A stretch of 64,000 nucleotides of DNA, taken from Azadirachta indica. Taxonomy: Eukaryota > Streptophyta > Magnoliopsida > Sapindales > Meliaceae. Each line of letters begins with the position of its first letter. Position 1 is the stretch's first letter. The notes under the pieces are model-generated. The model worked only from the letters and a program-made list of their open reading frames with translations. It had not been told where the DNA came from and did no database searches. This document shows, piece by piece, positions 34,339-47,722 of the stretch. The position numbers were made by a program, and so were the translations under genes. The stretch covers positions 806,001 to 870,000 of the forward strand of contig CM040449.1 of the NCBI GenBank assembly GCA_022749755.1, in the 5' to 3' direction.

Positions 34339-36364
34339 ATGTTCAGGCCAGTCTTGGCTCCTCTTAGTAGGCATCCTCCTCAGCGATGGCAAGACACTTG
34401 GGCACGCCTACTAGCACCTTTGACCTTATGGATATGTGGCATGTAATTTTGCATCTTCTGTTTTAATTTCTCTTCAACTGGCTATTCAATCTGAAACAAG
34501 CCACTTTTTACTTTTGGTTTTTTGCAGTTTCGGTGATTCTACGATATGGGTACTATGGAGATCGTCGAATGGTGCTTGGACCCTACTCATCAAGATTGAT
34601 GGAGGCAAGTTCTTTGTTCGTTGAGCAAGTTGAAGTGAGGGATGATGACAAGAAAGGGGTTCTTCTTTATGGGTTTTCAGAGAAGCCTGTATTAAGTTAT
34701 GCAGCAAATTGGAGCGTCTCAAACTATATCATTGTTAGATCTTACAGTCGCAAGGTAGCATTTTGTCCTTTAAAATCTAATTTCTATTATATTATCAGGT
34801 TGTTTTATTGATTTTAATACTTAGAAAGATTGGTTATATTTCCAGGGATTTTCACTGTGGCTGAACAAAGGTTCCAGAATCCGTATGAGATGGGAAACTC
34901 AGGCTAGCAAATTAAATAAAACCCAACTTGTTATCATTAAAGGTTAGCATGGTTTATCAAATTTCTGAGCTAAATTTTCTCTCCTTCGTGATTTATCATC
35001 GTATGACAAATGTATATACGTTGCTATAGGAGAACAGAAATTAGAAACATTGATGCCAAAACTGACAAGTTCCTCTGATCCCTTTGCTCTCACTGATCCA
35101 ATCAACGGTATGATTCTGTCTTGCTTTTTCTAGTTCCCTTCTTTCAAGAAAATTAAAATGAAAAAACTGGGCTAATAGTTTAGTTTAGCAGAGACTAAGA
35201 ATTTATTTCATGTAAGTAAATAAATTAAAATAGAAATTAGGTCATTATTCATTTATGAATCGTAAAAATTTAGGGACCAGATGTCGTGATTTAAAAATAA
35301 CGCGCCAGATAGGGGTCGAACCTATGACCTTCTGCTTAGGAAACAGACGCTCTATCCACTGAGCTACAGGCGCTGGTTCTTTAAACTTAAGCAAACAACT
35401 TGGGAAAAAATTGTAATTTGATCTCATTTCAGGTAAAGATGCTGATTACACCATCGAGGAAAATGACAGGTACTATTTTGGTGTCATTAACATGAATCGT
35501 CGAAGCATAATAATGACAGTGAGTGTAAATGTTACATCTAAAATGTATGATCTTACAAAAGCAAAGAACATATGCTCCACGGCAAATGGTACATGCCGCC
35601 TCAAACTCTCGTTTCCCAATACTCAGTTTGTCATACTTACTACACCCAACAATGTAAGCCCTCATTCCTTTTCGCACCCTGTAATGTGATCAAATAGTCG
35701 AAGAAATTCCAGAAACTTTAACCTCAATCAATGAACTAATTGCAGGGAGATCTAGATGGCTGGTATATTGAGCTATCATTTATGGCTCGCGTGATAACGT
35801 ACATTGCAATTCTAGGTACAGGTTCAGACACATGCCTCCTTTGATGCTTCAACTCTTGCTCAATATCCCAGGCCAAGTTTAAAACCTGATTTGTTTGTAT
35901 GTTGTTTGTAGGATTTATCATTGCTCTGATTTTTCTGGTACTGAAATATCTTGGAGCGTGTGATGGGGAGAGTGACTTAATGGATACAGCTGTAAGGGAA
36001 GTATCTGAGACTGACCCTATAATGCCTGAGAAGCCTGTTCAATTCACATATGGAACACCAAATGAAGAAGAAGATGAATCGGGATCTTCTAGTAGCTCTT
36101 CAGAGGATTTGTATGATGCAAAATTGTGTGTAATCTGTTATGATGATCAACGCAACTGCTTCTTTGTTCCATGTGGCCATTGTGCAACCTGTTATGACTG
36201 TGCTCAGAGGTTCGCAAAATGAGCTGCGTTCATATTCTCGCATGATTATAAATCTGTCAGAGATTGAAAATGTTTTGTTTTGCAGGATTATGGAGGAGGA
36301 TAGCAAGATGTGTCCAATATGTCGTAGGCTTATTCACAAAGTTAGAAGACTATTTAGCCCTTAG
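34339..36364 (+). CDS. APD-type membrane-anchored RING E3 ubiquitin ligase, copy 2
   Basis: Exons 34339-34435, 34528-34754, 34846-34942, 35030-35107, 35433-35653, 35746-35815, 35912-36209, 36286-36364. The product appears identical to that of 909-2938: N-terminal APD region, one membrane helix, acidic/serine linker, C-terminal RING (CVIC...CGHCATC...CPIC). The only differences I saw are noncoding: intron 4 is shorter by four bases in an A-run just before exon 5, and there is one substitution in the 3'UTR. If both copies are real, gene dose is doubled. If the repeat is a haplotig, there is only one locus. Confidence 0.85.
35301..35373 (-). tRNA. tRNA-Arg-CCT: tRNA-Arg (anticodon CCU), copy 2
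   Basis: Same 73 nt as 1871-1943, again antisense in intron 4 of the RING gene, with intact anticodon loop TTCCTAA and T arm. Confidence 0.97.
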
Positions 36365-37713
36365 AGGTAACAATGATTGCATCTGAGAAGAAATTTGATG
36401 TACGTAGAAATTATTTGAAGTTCTATCCCTGGAAAGGATGAGTGCTGTTAATTTTTTTGCACTTGAGTCCATGGTTTAGCTTCTTAATCTGCCTTGTGGA
36501 TTTTTGCTCTTCGGATCAAGTTAGAAGACTATTTAGCACAAGGATGAGCAGAATCTCTCTTTAGAGGCGCCTACTACTTCAAACATGTGTTCGTGAAATT
36601 GGAAAATGAATATCTCATGTGTTTGATAATTTTCTTTCTTACTAATTTGGTCCCAGAGAAGAAAATAATTCTGCGGGTGTGCTTTCCTTCCCTAAACCAG
36701 TTTCGGTCACTCCAAGAGAAATAGTTTGTTGCAATTCTTCAGTTATTGAAGCGATTTCCTCTCGAATATGGTGGTTTGCTGAACATAACGTCAAAATATT
36801 CCGTTCGGAAATGATATCATTACTTATTTGAAACTAAGACACCATGAAAATGAAAATTATTACTTCTTTTAATCCCTATTGCTCTGTTGACTCATATTGT
36901 TTACCTCGGTAGACACCAAGTAAATGAATATTGTTACTTCTTTTAATCCCCTCTTTTGCTCTGTTGACTAGTAGTATTTACCTGCAGAGACACTATGAAA
37001 ATGAAAATTGTTACATGATTTTAGTCCCCTGTTTTTTCTCTGTTAATTCATAGTACTTAACCTGGATATAGCAAGTAGGCATTTCAAAATGTTGGTGATT
37101 TGAACGGCTGAATATATAATTTCATTTGCAGATTCCAATTTAACAAAGTCTTGCTTTAGCAATTTTGAAACTTTCCGTCATTGGAATATTTCAAGCACTA
37201 TCATATGACCAATAAATCAATAAACCCAACCATTACATTCTAAATCTTTCCCTGTCAATGCACTATCATATGACCAATAAATCAATAAACCCAACCATTA
37301 CAGCAAATTTTTCATAAGATAAACATTAGAGGTTCCAAGAACTTAGTACAGTGGCAACGTAACAATTATGTACAGTTGATAACACTAAGGCCAGCTAACA
37401 GTATGCTTATTGTCTCTACATGAGGCGTCCATGTATCCAGGTCCGACTAGTTCATTGTGCAAATATGCCCAGCTTCTACTAGTTAGATACTTAGATTTGT
37501 CAGCTTGTCAGTGTGGGATTTAGATGGCTTGTAAGAAAATAATTAATAATTTTCTCAGACCTTTCCCAGTAGGTGAGGACATAATGCGAATGTCCAAACA
37601 GAATCACTCATTGGGCAAGCTAAAATATGCTCTCTCACCTCGTTCTATTAATTCTCTGCTCCCCTAAATATTACTAATAGAATCAGATCGCACTTAGTGT
37701 CAGCAAACTCTCC
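36365..37713. other. Intergenic region between RING gene and CYP81, copy 2
   Basis: Repeats 2939-4287, including the threefold tandem repeat (about 36837-37066) and the 43-bp direct repeats (37195-37237, 37260-37302). No gene seen. Confidence 0.5.
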
Positions 37714-39344
37714 ATGGATTCTTCATTAAACCTCTACTTTCTTCTCTTCCTTTTCTGATACTCTCTCAAAATATTTCCTCCAAATTAACAGAAATCTCCC
37801 GCCAACTCCTGCTATTTCTCTACCCATAATAGGTCATCTATACCTCTTCAAGAAACCCCTTCATCGAACCTTGGCCAAACTATCCAACCAATATGGTCCA
37901 ATTCTGTTCATCAGGTTCGGCTCTCGCCCTGTCGTCCTTGTATCGTCTCCTTGCGCTGCAGAGGAATGCTTCACCAAAAATGATATAATATTTGCCAATC
38001 GCCCTCGCCTGCTTGCTGGAAAACACCTTGGTTATGACTACACCACCCTTGTTTGGGCCTCGTACGGCGATCACTGGCGCAACTTAAGGCGCATAGCTTC
38101 TCTTGAAATCTTGTCGTCTCATCGGCTACATATGTTTTATGGCATCCGCGCAGATGAGGTCAGGCTACTGTGTCAAAAGCTTTTTCGAGAGTCAAAGGAT
38201 GGTGAGTTTCAGATTGTGGACATGAAGTCTACGTTCTTTGAACTGACACTTAATGTTATGATGAGGATGATTGCTGGGAAGCGATATTATGGAGAAAATA
38301 TTACGGAATTGGAGGAAGCAAGACAATTTAAAGAAATTGTGACCGAGACATTTGAATTGAGTGGGGCTACTAATATTGTTGATTTTTTGCCATTTTTGAA
38401 ATGGGCTGGATTGAATAAAATTGAGAAGAGGTTAGTAACTCTGCAAGGGAAGCGAGATAAGTTCATGCAGGATTTGATTGAAGAGCGTAGGAGGAGTGAT
38501 TCAGCGTCTAAAGAGAGGAGTAGAACTATGATTGATGTGCTACTATCACTGCAAGAGGATGAGCCTGAATACTATACAGATCATATTATCAGAGGCATGA
38601 TGCAAGTAATCAACTTGAATGAATACTTCTTTGGCTTAAAACATTATAGTTTAATTGTAATTTTTTGAATGCAGTGTATGGAGCAATAAATTTGTTTGAT
38701 TTTGTTTCCAGGTTATGTTATCAGCAGGGACTGACACTTCAGCTGGAACAATGGAATGGGCTCTATCAAATTTGCTGAACAATCCAAGAACCCTTGTACA
38801 AGCTCAGACAGAAATTGACATTAACGTCGGGCAAAGCAGGCTTATGGAGGAATCTGATCTGGCCAAACTTCCATATCTACATGGCATCATCAAAGAGACA
38901 CTCAGGATGTACCCTGCTGATCCAGTGCTAGTTCCTTATGAGTCATCAGGGGAGTGCACTATAGGAGGCCTCAACGTCCCACGTGGCACAATGTTATTGG
39001 TGAATAATTGGGCGATACAAAATGATCCAAACTTATGGGAGGAGCCATCAAACTTCAAGCCAGAGAGGTTCCAGGAGGAGGAAGGGGAAGGGGAAGGGGA
39101 TAAATACGTGTTATTGCCTTTTGGGGCTGGGAGGAGAGGTTGTCCTGGAGAAGGCTTGGCAATGAGAATGGCTGGTTTGGCCTTAGGATCATTGATTCAG
39201 TGCTTTGATTGGGAGAGAATTGGGGAGGAGATGGTGGACATGAGTGAAGGCACTGGGCTAACCATGCCCAAAGCCCAACCTTTGCTAGCCATGTGTAGGC
39301 CACGCCCGGCTATGGTGAACCTACTTTCTCAACACCAGGAATAG
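37714..39344 (+). pseudogene. CYP81: CYP81-family P450 with N-terminal frameshift, copy 2
   Basis: Exons 37714-38605 and 38712-39344. Same sequence as 4288-5918, including the early stop in the ATG frame (MDSSLNLYFLLFLF then TGA) and the open P450 frame from about 37781. I-helix AGTDTS, KETLR, FKPERF and FGAGRRGCPGE are all present. The catalytic body looks undamaged, so loss of the start and anchor would be recent, or a start is used that I cannot see. Confidence 0.7.
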
Positions 39345-41958
39345 AATACTCTTGTCTGTACTAGTTACGGCTTATGTCTTAGCAGTCTTATTATCAACCG
39401 TTAATCTCTGTACTCTTTTTTCTTTATTTCCAATTTCTTGATTTCTTTTTCACATGTAATTGTTATTGATAATAATCCACCCAAGAAATCATTCTCATCG
39501 TTACAGCGCTGAAGAACTAAGATTCAACGGCAACTGTTTATGTTTTTGGTTACTGCGTCAAATTTCTCTTTTTCTTTATTAATCATCCAACCTACTACAA
39601 CCATAGACGAAACTCTTGGCCAATGATAAGACAGCTTGCCAACTTTCGAAAATAACATGATGTAGGGCTAATTTGAATAAGTTTACCTGGACTTTTGCAC
39701 ACACCTTTGCCATTTAGATTCCGAAGATATTTTCTTTCTTGTCGTTTATGATTATGATAAATCTCTACCCGTCTTTATTACATTTAGTATCAAATTTTTG
39801 GGCCGTGCCTATCATTTACATTAATTATTAAATACCTTACAACATCAACCACTTATTCAATACACTTATTTTCTGATCTCTTCGATTCTTATCTTTTAAA
39901 AATTTATTGACACGTAACATTTTTTAAAATGAACGGTGGAGATTACAATTTTATTAATTTTATTAATTTGCTATTATTAGTATTGTAACTCAAAAATAAA
40001 AATTTATTAATTTTTTATTAACCTACCTAAAGGTCGTCGTCCATCTTTTTTCGATTTTGGCCAACTTATATTTCGGTCGAAAACTCTTACCTAAGGCTCA
40101 TTGATGTGATACACCTTTTCTTCAAGACATAGAGAACAGAAAAAAAACAAAAACTAAAGACACTAGATATACCATAATGAATCAATTTACAACTAAACAC
40201 ATGTGACAGAGTGAATAATCTTGATCTAAAAAAGTAAATATTTTTTTATTATATATTTTTTTAAAACACAAAATTTTTATCCCAATACTATATCATACGG
40301 GCCCTAAGTGACTCATTCTAATTTGAAAATTATTTTTATTAGTATTTTTAACATTAAAAATATATTTTATATAATATTTAAAATAATTTTTAAATTCTAA
40401 AAGGTGTAAAAATTTGTTTGATCTAATATGTTAAAATATTAAAAATAAAATATTTGTTTAGTTAAAACCTTTTTTAAAAAATAGATTTATATTTAAATTT
40501 TAGTAGTAATGAATAATATTGATTGTTTCAAACTATTATTTTCAATATATTTATATAAAATGATATATTAAAAATTAATTAAAAACTAATTTTTTAATTC
40601 TATTACGATGAAGTTATAAATAGACACACATCTCTTTGTTTTATAGGGATAGCGTATGGTTTATTTAAAAATAAAAAATTTAACTTCTAGCTATTCAAAT
40701 ATTCAAAGAAAATTAGGTAATATTCTTATATCACACATGACATTATTAGCAGCCATGGACTCTTTGGCTGGTCATTTCTTTTTATTAGAAATTTCCAGAG
40801 AAGAGTAATTTCTTATTACTTTTAAGAACTTATAAGAATAAAATCATTTTATGAAAAAATTCATAATATGTAACAGAAAAATTTATTAAAATGTATCAAT
40901 AAAAATATTTATAAAATAATTCATAAAAAATTTGAAATAAATAAAAAGAAAAGAGAAAGTATGGATGTAGTCACTTTTAGTTATGAACTTATGATATAAT
41001 AAAACTTATAAATAGAATAGTTAAAATTTTAAAATATAGATCATATAAAAAAAATTATAAGTAAAAGAATTTTAAAAAAATCATTAAAGAAACTGTATTT
41101 GCATTGAATTTGATTTAAATACAATAAACTAAAAATGAAAAAGGTGTTTTATTTTTTTAATTCTAAACTAAATTTTGGAATTCTATCTAATTTTTTTTAA
41201 AATTAAACTCATTTTAATCAAGCTGATATTTTGAAAATTTATTATATTTATTATTTTTTAAAAACACAAAATTATATTCAAATTAATAGGATGTCAAATG
41301 CCGCTAAATTTCTCTAAAACATATTAATTTCAAATAATGACAGTTAATATGTAAGCATTTAAAATTATAAATAGAAAATGTATATTATTTTCTTAATTTT
41401 TAAGATAATATTCAATTATTTTTTATATTTTTTTAATATGTGATTATTTTTTAATTTTTTTAATTTTATTTTTTAAGTTAATTAATTTGTAAAATAATAA
41501 GATAAAAATATTTAAAATATTAAAAATAAAATTAAAATTTAAAAGAATAATAAGATATTAAAAAAATATAAAAAAAATAACAGAAAGGAAGCGTAACGGG
41601 CATCTCCCAACAATAAAAATAAATATCTGAGAGGATAATCGAGTTGATACTGTCATTTAATTATGGGAGATTTTCTACGGTAACCAAAATTGGTTAAAAA
41701 AATCAAACCGCGTCAGTTGGCGTTACTTTCCCAACCGATCCAGCCTTTTCGAGAACTTTTTTTTTTTCCGCTTGACTCCTTACATTATTCAAACTTAGAC
41801 GCTTCATTATCGACGATTTTTCAAAGTCTTCCACTCTTACAACCCCACAACATATTTCAAATTTCCACATGTAAAAGTAAAAGCAATGAGTACTTGGTTT
41901 CAGGACTCAGTTTGCATGTCTTCACTGACAGAAAATAACTAGTTTCAGTTCAGACACC
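39345..41958. other. AT-rich intergenic region, copy 2
   Basis: Repeats 5919-8533, with the AT-rich inverted-repeat element at about 41378-41583. The right end is the promoter of the complete CYP81. No gene seen. Confidence 0.5.
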
Positions 41959-43960
41959 ATGTTGTTTCACATTCTTCTTCTCGCAGTTATCTACGTATTA
42001 TCATACCACTCTCTTAACAAAATACAGAATCTCCCACCAAGCCCTTTCCCAACTCTGCCCATCATAGGCCATCTCTACCTCTTCAAAAAACCTCTCCACC
42101 GATCTCTCTCCAAAATCTCAGCCCGATATGGGCCTGTTCTTCTACTCAAATTCGGCTTTCGACGTGTTCTCCTCGTCTCCTCCCCCTCCGCCGCTCAAGA
42201 ATGTTTCACTAAAAACGACATCGCTTTCGCCAACCGCCCTCGTTTACTTGCCGGAAAACACTTGGGTTACAACTATTCCAGCCTATCGTGGGCCCCATAC
42301 GGGGACCACTGGAGAAACCTTAGGAGAATCTCGTCCCTTGAGATCTTATCCACTAACCGTCTCCAAAAACTCTCATCTCTGCGGATGGATGAGGTCAGAT
42401 CATTGGTTCACAGACTATTTGAGAATCCAAATCAGACGGTGGATATGAAATCTGCTTTCTTTGAGTTGACATTAAACGTGATGATGAGGATGATAGCCGG
42501 GAAGAGGTACTACGGTGACAAGGTGGCGGGGGGATTCGATCAGGAGGCAAAGAAATTTCAAGAGATAGTGTCCGAAACTTTTCGTTTGGGTGGTGCGTCA
42601 AATATAGTGGATTTTTTGCCGGTGTTGGGGTGGATTGGGTTTGGCGGGGTGGAGAAGAAGTTGAAAATTTTGCAGGAGAAGAGAGAGAGGTTTATGCAAG
42701 GCTTGGTAGAAGAGCATAGAATAAGAAGAATGACGAGTGATGACAGTAGTAAAAAAGATAATTTAGAAGAAAGAAGAAAGAAAAATATGATTGAAGTTTT
42801 GTTGTCGCTGCAAGAATCGGAGCCTGAGTATTACACAGATGAACTTATTAGAAGCCTCATGCTGGTGAGATCTTAACCTTATCATCCAACATTCTTAAAG
42901 TCAATAAGTTATGAAAGATATCTATCTAGCATGCATCATGTTCTATTTTAGTTCCAAGCATGTATAAATGGTCATATATATATATATACATATGTCTTGC
43001 ACTTATTATTATTATTTTAGCTAAGTGTAGATCAATATACATACGTTAAATTTTCCTTTAATTTGAAATTTGTTAGAAGAACTCATGTTGCACATATCGA
43101 AGTTCTTGGTCCCCGCATGTTTAATTTAGTACCAATTTATATGCTTTCATATTGTGCCGAATGACCTGATTGCATGACTATAAGAAAAGAGGAGATCAGA
43201 AGTCAATGGAAGAGTTAAAAATGTATAATTGTGTTTAAACTATTGGGATATTCTTTTAATTAACACATTTTCTTTCTAGCTTTTCAATTTATTCATGTCT
43301 CATAGTGATATATCCTGTTGTCAGGTTCTAATAATAGCAGGAACTGATACATCAGCCGGAACAATGGAGTGGGCTATGAGTTTTTTGTTGAATCATCCAA
43401 GCCTTTTGAAAAAGGCACAAATGGAAATCGACAATCAAATAGGCTTTGATCGCCTTGTGGAAGAAGATGATTTGGGCAAACTTCCTTATCTTCATTGTAT
43501 CATAAACGAGACTTTACGATTATGTCCAGCTGGACCCTTATTAGTACCACACGAATTATCAGAAGAGTGTATGATTGGAGGGTTCCGGATACCAGGCGGG
43601 ACAATGCTGTTGGTAAACTTGTGGAACATACAACGTGATTCAAAAATTTGGGAAGAGCCTAATAAATTCAAGCCGGAGAGATTTGAAAGGTTAGAAGGCG
43701 TAAGAGATGGATTCAAGTTTATGCCATTTGGGGCGGGGAGAAGAAGCTGTCCCGGGGAAGTTTTGGCCTTACGCATGGTAGGGTTGACACTAGCATCGCT
43801 ACTGCAGTCTTTTGAATGGGAAGGTATTGGTGAGGAATTAGTCGACATGACCGAGGGAACTGGGCTCACCTTGCCCAAGGCTCATCCTTTACTGGCCCAA
43901 TGTCGCCCGCGTCAAACCATGGTCAGGCTCCTTTCACAGAGTGTTCCACCACAATGCTGA
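41959..43960 (+). CDS. CYP81: Complete CYP81-family cytochrome P450
   Basis: The only visibly intact P450 here: exons 41959-42864 and 43325-43960, phase-0 intron, 513 aa, a normal length. Residues 1-20 form the ER anchor and PPSPFP at 26-31 is the hinge. Helix C is WAPYGDHWRNLRR, the I-helix is AGTDTS at 307-312, ExxR is E364-R367, PERF is at 419-422, and the heme loop FGAGRRSCPGE has its cysteine at 444. CYP81 enzymes hydroxylate isoflavonoids, lignans, glucosinolate precursors or xenobiotics with electrons from P450 reductase; the substrate cannot be inferred. It lies in tandem with the frameshifted CYP81 at 37714, and its first 42 coding bases lie inside the 8.6 kb repeat. Confidence 0.93.
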
Positions 43961-44670
43961 AGGAGTAATTGCATTACATACCAGAGGCGGCCCATGAGTC
44001 ATTTGGCTCGTAGGCCTGGGCCTAATAAATCCGTATGGCGGAAGTCAGCCCACTATTATTTTTCTTGTCCCCTTAAGCTACACCAAGGTCCACCCGCAGT
44101 TTTGTATATTAAATTATTTATGATTATGATGGAATCGCTGGTATGAGTTTGCCTATGTTCAAGTTCAATCTTTGAAACTTGTGACTTGTGGATAAGTTCA
44201 TTTTTATCGCTCTTGTCTGTTGGATTACAAAGATAGCTTGATTTGAAAAACACCCCTGGATTTATGTTAATAAGTTTTCGTGAATTGCAAACATAAAGAT
44301 GAGAGAGTACGCAACTTCATATGAATATGAGCATTTGAAGGCGATTTTCATACTTGATCTGGCCTTATGAATTAAATATAAAGTCTCAATTTAATCGTGT
44401 TAACTTATAAATTACAATAAGGGCAGTCACTTTAACTTTTTCACAAAACCTCTTTGCTTAATACACTCAATCCCATTTATAATTTTGTTTCAACTCAGAC
44501 TCATTTCAAACGTTATTACGTATTTAAATTAATTTCCACGTTGTCCACAATGGAGACTACCAGTTATAACCTTTTAAACATAATTAGATCGAGGAACCTT
44601 AATGATTAATATGCTAAATAAAATCGAGTAAAATAATACTTTACGGCAAATCATATTAGAAGATTAATAT
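43961..44670. other. Intergenic region downstream of the complete CYP81
   Basis: No gene seen; the first part is presumed 3'UTR. A stretch near 43985-44045 (GGCCTGGGCCTAATAAATCC, then ATGGCGG) faintly recalls the post-CYP81 sequences at 18742 and 25252. Confidence 0.4.
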
Positions 44671-45009
44671 TAGATCCGCTTTATTTGGGTTGACTTTAAA
44701 CATGATAATGATTATGATATATAGCTCGCCACTGGGAATAAATACTATGGTGAAGTAAAGGAGTTTCAAGAGATAGTGTCTGAAAGTGACTTCTAGTGTG
44801 GTAGATTTTCTACTGTCGTTGATATATATGGGTAAGGTTAATTTGGAGGGGTTGAAAAAAGTATTAGTGATTTACAGAAGATATAGGAGAAAGAGGTTTA
44901 TGCTATGCAAGGGTTAAATAGAATAGCACATAAAAATGAAGTAAATGGATCATGAGATTGAGATTGAAGGTTGAAATTTAGATGGAGGGAGAAAGATGAC
45001 ATATGTACG
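44671..45009 (+). pseudogene. CYP81 relic, middle of exon 1
   Basis: Matches the exon 1 region that encodes ELTLNVMMRMIAGKRYYGD, then EFQEIVSE, VVDFL and ERFMQG in the intact genes, but with indels and stops throughout. No start, intron, I-helix or heme region. It ends where the copia LTR begins, so the retroelement appears to have inserted into, or next to, an already decaying P450. Confidence 0.75.
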
Positions 45010-45754
45010 TGTTGGGATAAACTAATACAAACCAATTTGCGGAAGCACAATAATTACTTTATTCTCTCTTGCGTGAACCTAATAGAAAACAAACAAATAG
45101 AGGAACAACCTTTGGGCACAAAATCAATTCTTGGACAGTAGATACATCAATTTTAACGTGAAAAACCCCCCCAATGTGAGGAGTAAAAATCACGGGACCG
45201 TAGTTCACCCAAAAAACTTCACTATAATCAAATAATGGGAATACACAATTTCTCTTTAATTAGAACTAGAGGTACACATCCATAATATTCTCAAGATCAC
45301 ACAATCTTCGCAAACAATCAAGTTTTACAAAGAAATTAGAGAGAGTTCAAGAAAAACATTATCAAAATGGTGGTTTAACTTTCAACCATGAAATCTGAAG
45401 AAAGGAAGCTCCAAATCTGATCTCCACCGTTCACAATTTAGTCCTTTGAGTTAGGAAGTTTTTGGTAAAATTTCAGCTCAATCGGACCACGAATCGACCT
45501 CCAATTAGCCACTTGATCAAAACTGTTACGAGTTTACTATTCTACCTCTCTCTCTCGTGAACAGTATCCGCCTCTCTCTAAACGATGAACAGTACCAGTT
45601 TCTCTTCTTAACACACATATATATATTGTAACAAAAAATTAAATACTAAACTCTACTTGAGAAAAAACTAAAATGTCTTTGGGTTAATTAGGCTTAGTTA
45701 CTATTAAAGAGAAAATTTGGGCCATCTCCAAATAAGAGGAAACCCAACCCAATA
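45010..45754 (-). mobile_element. Ty1/copia LTR (3' LTR, minus orientation)
   Basis: Bounded by TGTTGGG (45010) and CCCAATA (45748-45754), a near-perfect inverted end pair. Next to it is a purine-rich tract (AAAGGGGGAGA on the minus strand, near 45757-45767) in the place of a polypurine tract, directly after the end of the pol ORF. The other LTR is not in the assembled sequence, so the age of the insertion cannot be estimated. Confidence 0.7.
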
Positions 45755-45771
45755 AATCTCCCCCTTTCCGA

Positions 45772-47097
45772 CTATATGGAGGGACTTGCCAATCCAATAA
45801 TCGAACAACAAACTTCAAGCTTTTCCCTCGAAAGAGTCTTGGTTAACATATCAGAGGTATTGTGATCTGTGTGAATCTTTTCAAGCTCAAACATATTATC
45901 ATTAAGTGCATTTCTCAACCAATGATATTTCACATCAATATGTTTTGATTTTACATGAAAAGAGGAATTCTTACTCAAGTGAATTGCACTCTGATTATCA
46001 CAAAATACCACATATCGCTGTTGCTTGAAATCGAGTTCCTGTAAAAACCTCTTCATCCACAACAATTCTTTGCATGCTTCAGTCGTTACAACGAATTCTG
46101 CCTCTGTTGTAGAAAGTGCAACACATTTTTGTAGCCTTGATTGCCATGATACAGCTTCACCTGAAAATGTCATCAAGTAACCCGTAGTAGACTTTCAAGT
46201 ATCAACATCTCCAGCTATATCTGAATTTGTATAGCCAACTAACATAGGTTCTCCACTTCCTAATGTGAGTTTGAAATCTGAAGTACCTCGAAGATATTTC
46301 ATAATCCACTTCGCTGTATTCCAATGCTCTCTTCCTGGATTGGATAAAAATCTACTAACAACATCGATTGCATGAGCTATATCTGGTCTTGTGCATACCA
46401 ACGCATACATCAAGCTTCCAACTGCTGAAGCATAAGGAACTCTTTCCATGTCTTCTTCCTCTTTATCTGTTGTTGGGGACTGATTGGTACTTAATTTAAA
46501 ATGTGTAGCAAGAGGAGTGCTAACCACTTTAGCATTGTTCATATTAAACCTTTCAAGTACCTTTTCAATATAATGCTCCTGTGATATACACAACTTCTTG
46601 ACTGCTCTATCTCGATAAATTTGGATGCCAAGGATTTGTTTTGCTGGCCCTAAATCCTTTATAACAAAGGATTTGCTCAACTGCTTCTTTAACCTGTCAA
46701 TTCTAGAAGCATTCCTGCCAACAATCAACATGTCATCAACATAAAGCAACAATATGATAAAATCATCATCAAAGAATTTCTGCACAAAAACAAATCCTTG
46801 CTCCCACATAACTGATTCAAACTTCTTATACCACTGTCTTGGTGCTTGTTTCAAGCCACAGAGGCTTTTCTTCAGCTTGCACACATAGTCTTCTTTTCTT
46901 TTTATTCTGAAGCCCTCTGGCTGCTCCATATAAATTTCTTTATCTAAGTCCCCATGTAGAAAAGCAGTCTTTACATCAATCTGCTCAACCTCCAAGTCAA
47001 GACTAGCTGCTATGCCCAATACCACACGTATGGATGACATCTTGACAACTGGAGAGAAGATTTCATCAAAGTTAACACCTTTCCTTTGGCTAAATCC
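45772..47097 (-). mobile_element. Ty1/copia polyprotein fragment (reverse transcriptase and RNase H)
   Basis: Reading from the gap: FSQRKGVNFDEIFSPVVK, the RT core with QIDVKTAFLHGDL and catalytic LYVDDMLIVG, then LGIQIYRD, GSLMYALVCTRPDIA and the RNase H part (VALSTTEAEF, CDNQSAIHLSKN, HIDVKYHWLR) ending at 45772. A TGA at 46192-46194 replaces an Arg codon in DT(R)KSTTGYLMTF and splits the frame. Gag, protease, integrase and the 5' LTR would lie in or beyond the gap. The visible part is inactive by this stop. Confidence 0.9.
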
Positions 47098-47197
47098 NNN
47101 NNNNNNNNNNNNNNNNNNNNNNNNNNNNNNNNNNNNNNNNNNNNNNNNNNNNNNNNNNNNNNNNNNNNNNNNNNNNNNNNNNNNNNNNNNNNNNNNN
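47098..47197. other. Assembly gap (100 N)
   Basis: A second 100-N placeholder, inside the copia element. The 5' half of the element is missing and sequence to the right shows no copia similarity, consistent with a collapsed repeat. Confidence 0.98.
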
Positions 47198-47722
47198 AAT
47201 TGACGGGGAAACTTGGAAATTTCAAATTTGGAATATTATTATATTTTAATAATATCAATATGTACCACCAGTTAACATGAAGTAAGCATGCATTTGGCAC
47301 GCATGAAAGGCTGCGGCTGCCAGTGATGGAGGAAAGTGGGAACTATTCATTTCATCTCCATAATCCATCAACAACCTGCTCCTCCTTGGCCGACAATTCG
47401 AAACTAAGGAAAGGCTGGGATTGCATGATAAAAAAAACTTTGACCACAAAAGTTAATAGAAAAAATGGACCAAATTAATCCTAGCTATTCAAAAAGAGGG
47501 ATTTCAAAAAGAGGGACAATAACCTAATAAGGAGATCAAACAGGTTAAAAATGACGCATCTCCTCAACAGCAAATAAAAACCCTAAACAGTTGAGGAGTC
47601 ATATATATTCTCTGTTTCTATTCCAAATGAATTGGGTAGAAACAACACTGTTGGCTACAGTTTTTACCTCAATTCATAGAGCTCACTCAAAAAGCAAGCA
47701 AGCAATCAATCATATCCATAAA
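47198..47722. other. Sequence between gap and acidic/RS protein gene
   Basis: No gene seen. The right part is probably 3'UTR of the gene ending at 47723. Confidence 0.4.

Larger units (their letters stand above)
33428..42000. repeat. 8.6 kb near-identical segmental duplication, copy 2
   Basis: Second copy of 1-8575, same orientation, start to start distance 33427. Here the sequence continues past the repeat end into a full CYP81 gene, so this copy is the better assembled of the two. Confidence 0.95.

Noticed and set aside
35245..35427. Minus-strand ORF of 60 aa containing PVAQWIERLFPKQKVIGSTP
   Set aside because: It is the translation of the tRNA-Arg gene, a well-known spurious ORF type.
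47010..47300. ORFs spanning the second N gap
   Set aside because: Produced by translation through N; the real frame is the copia RT, which stops at the gap edge.
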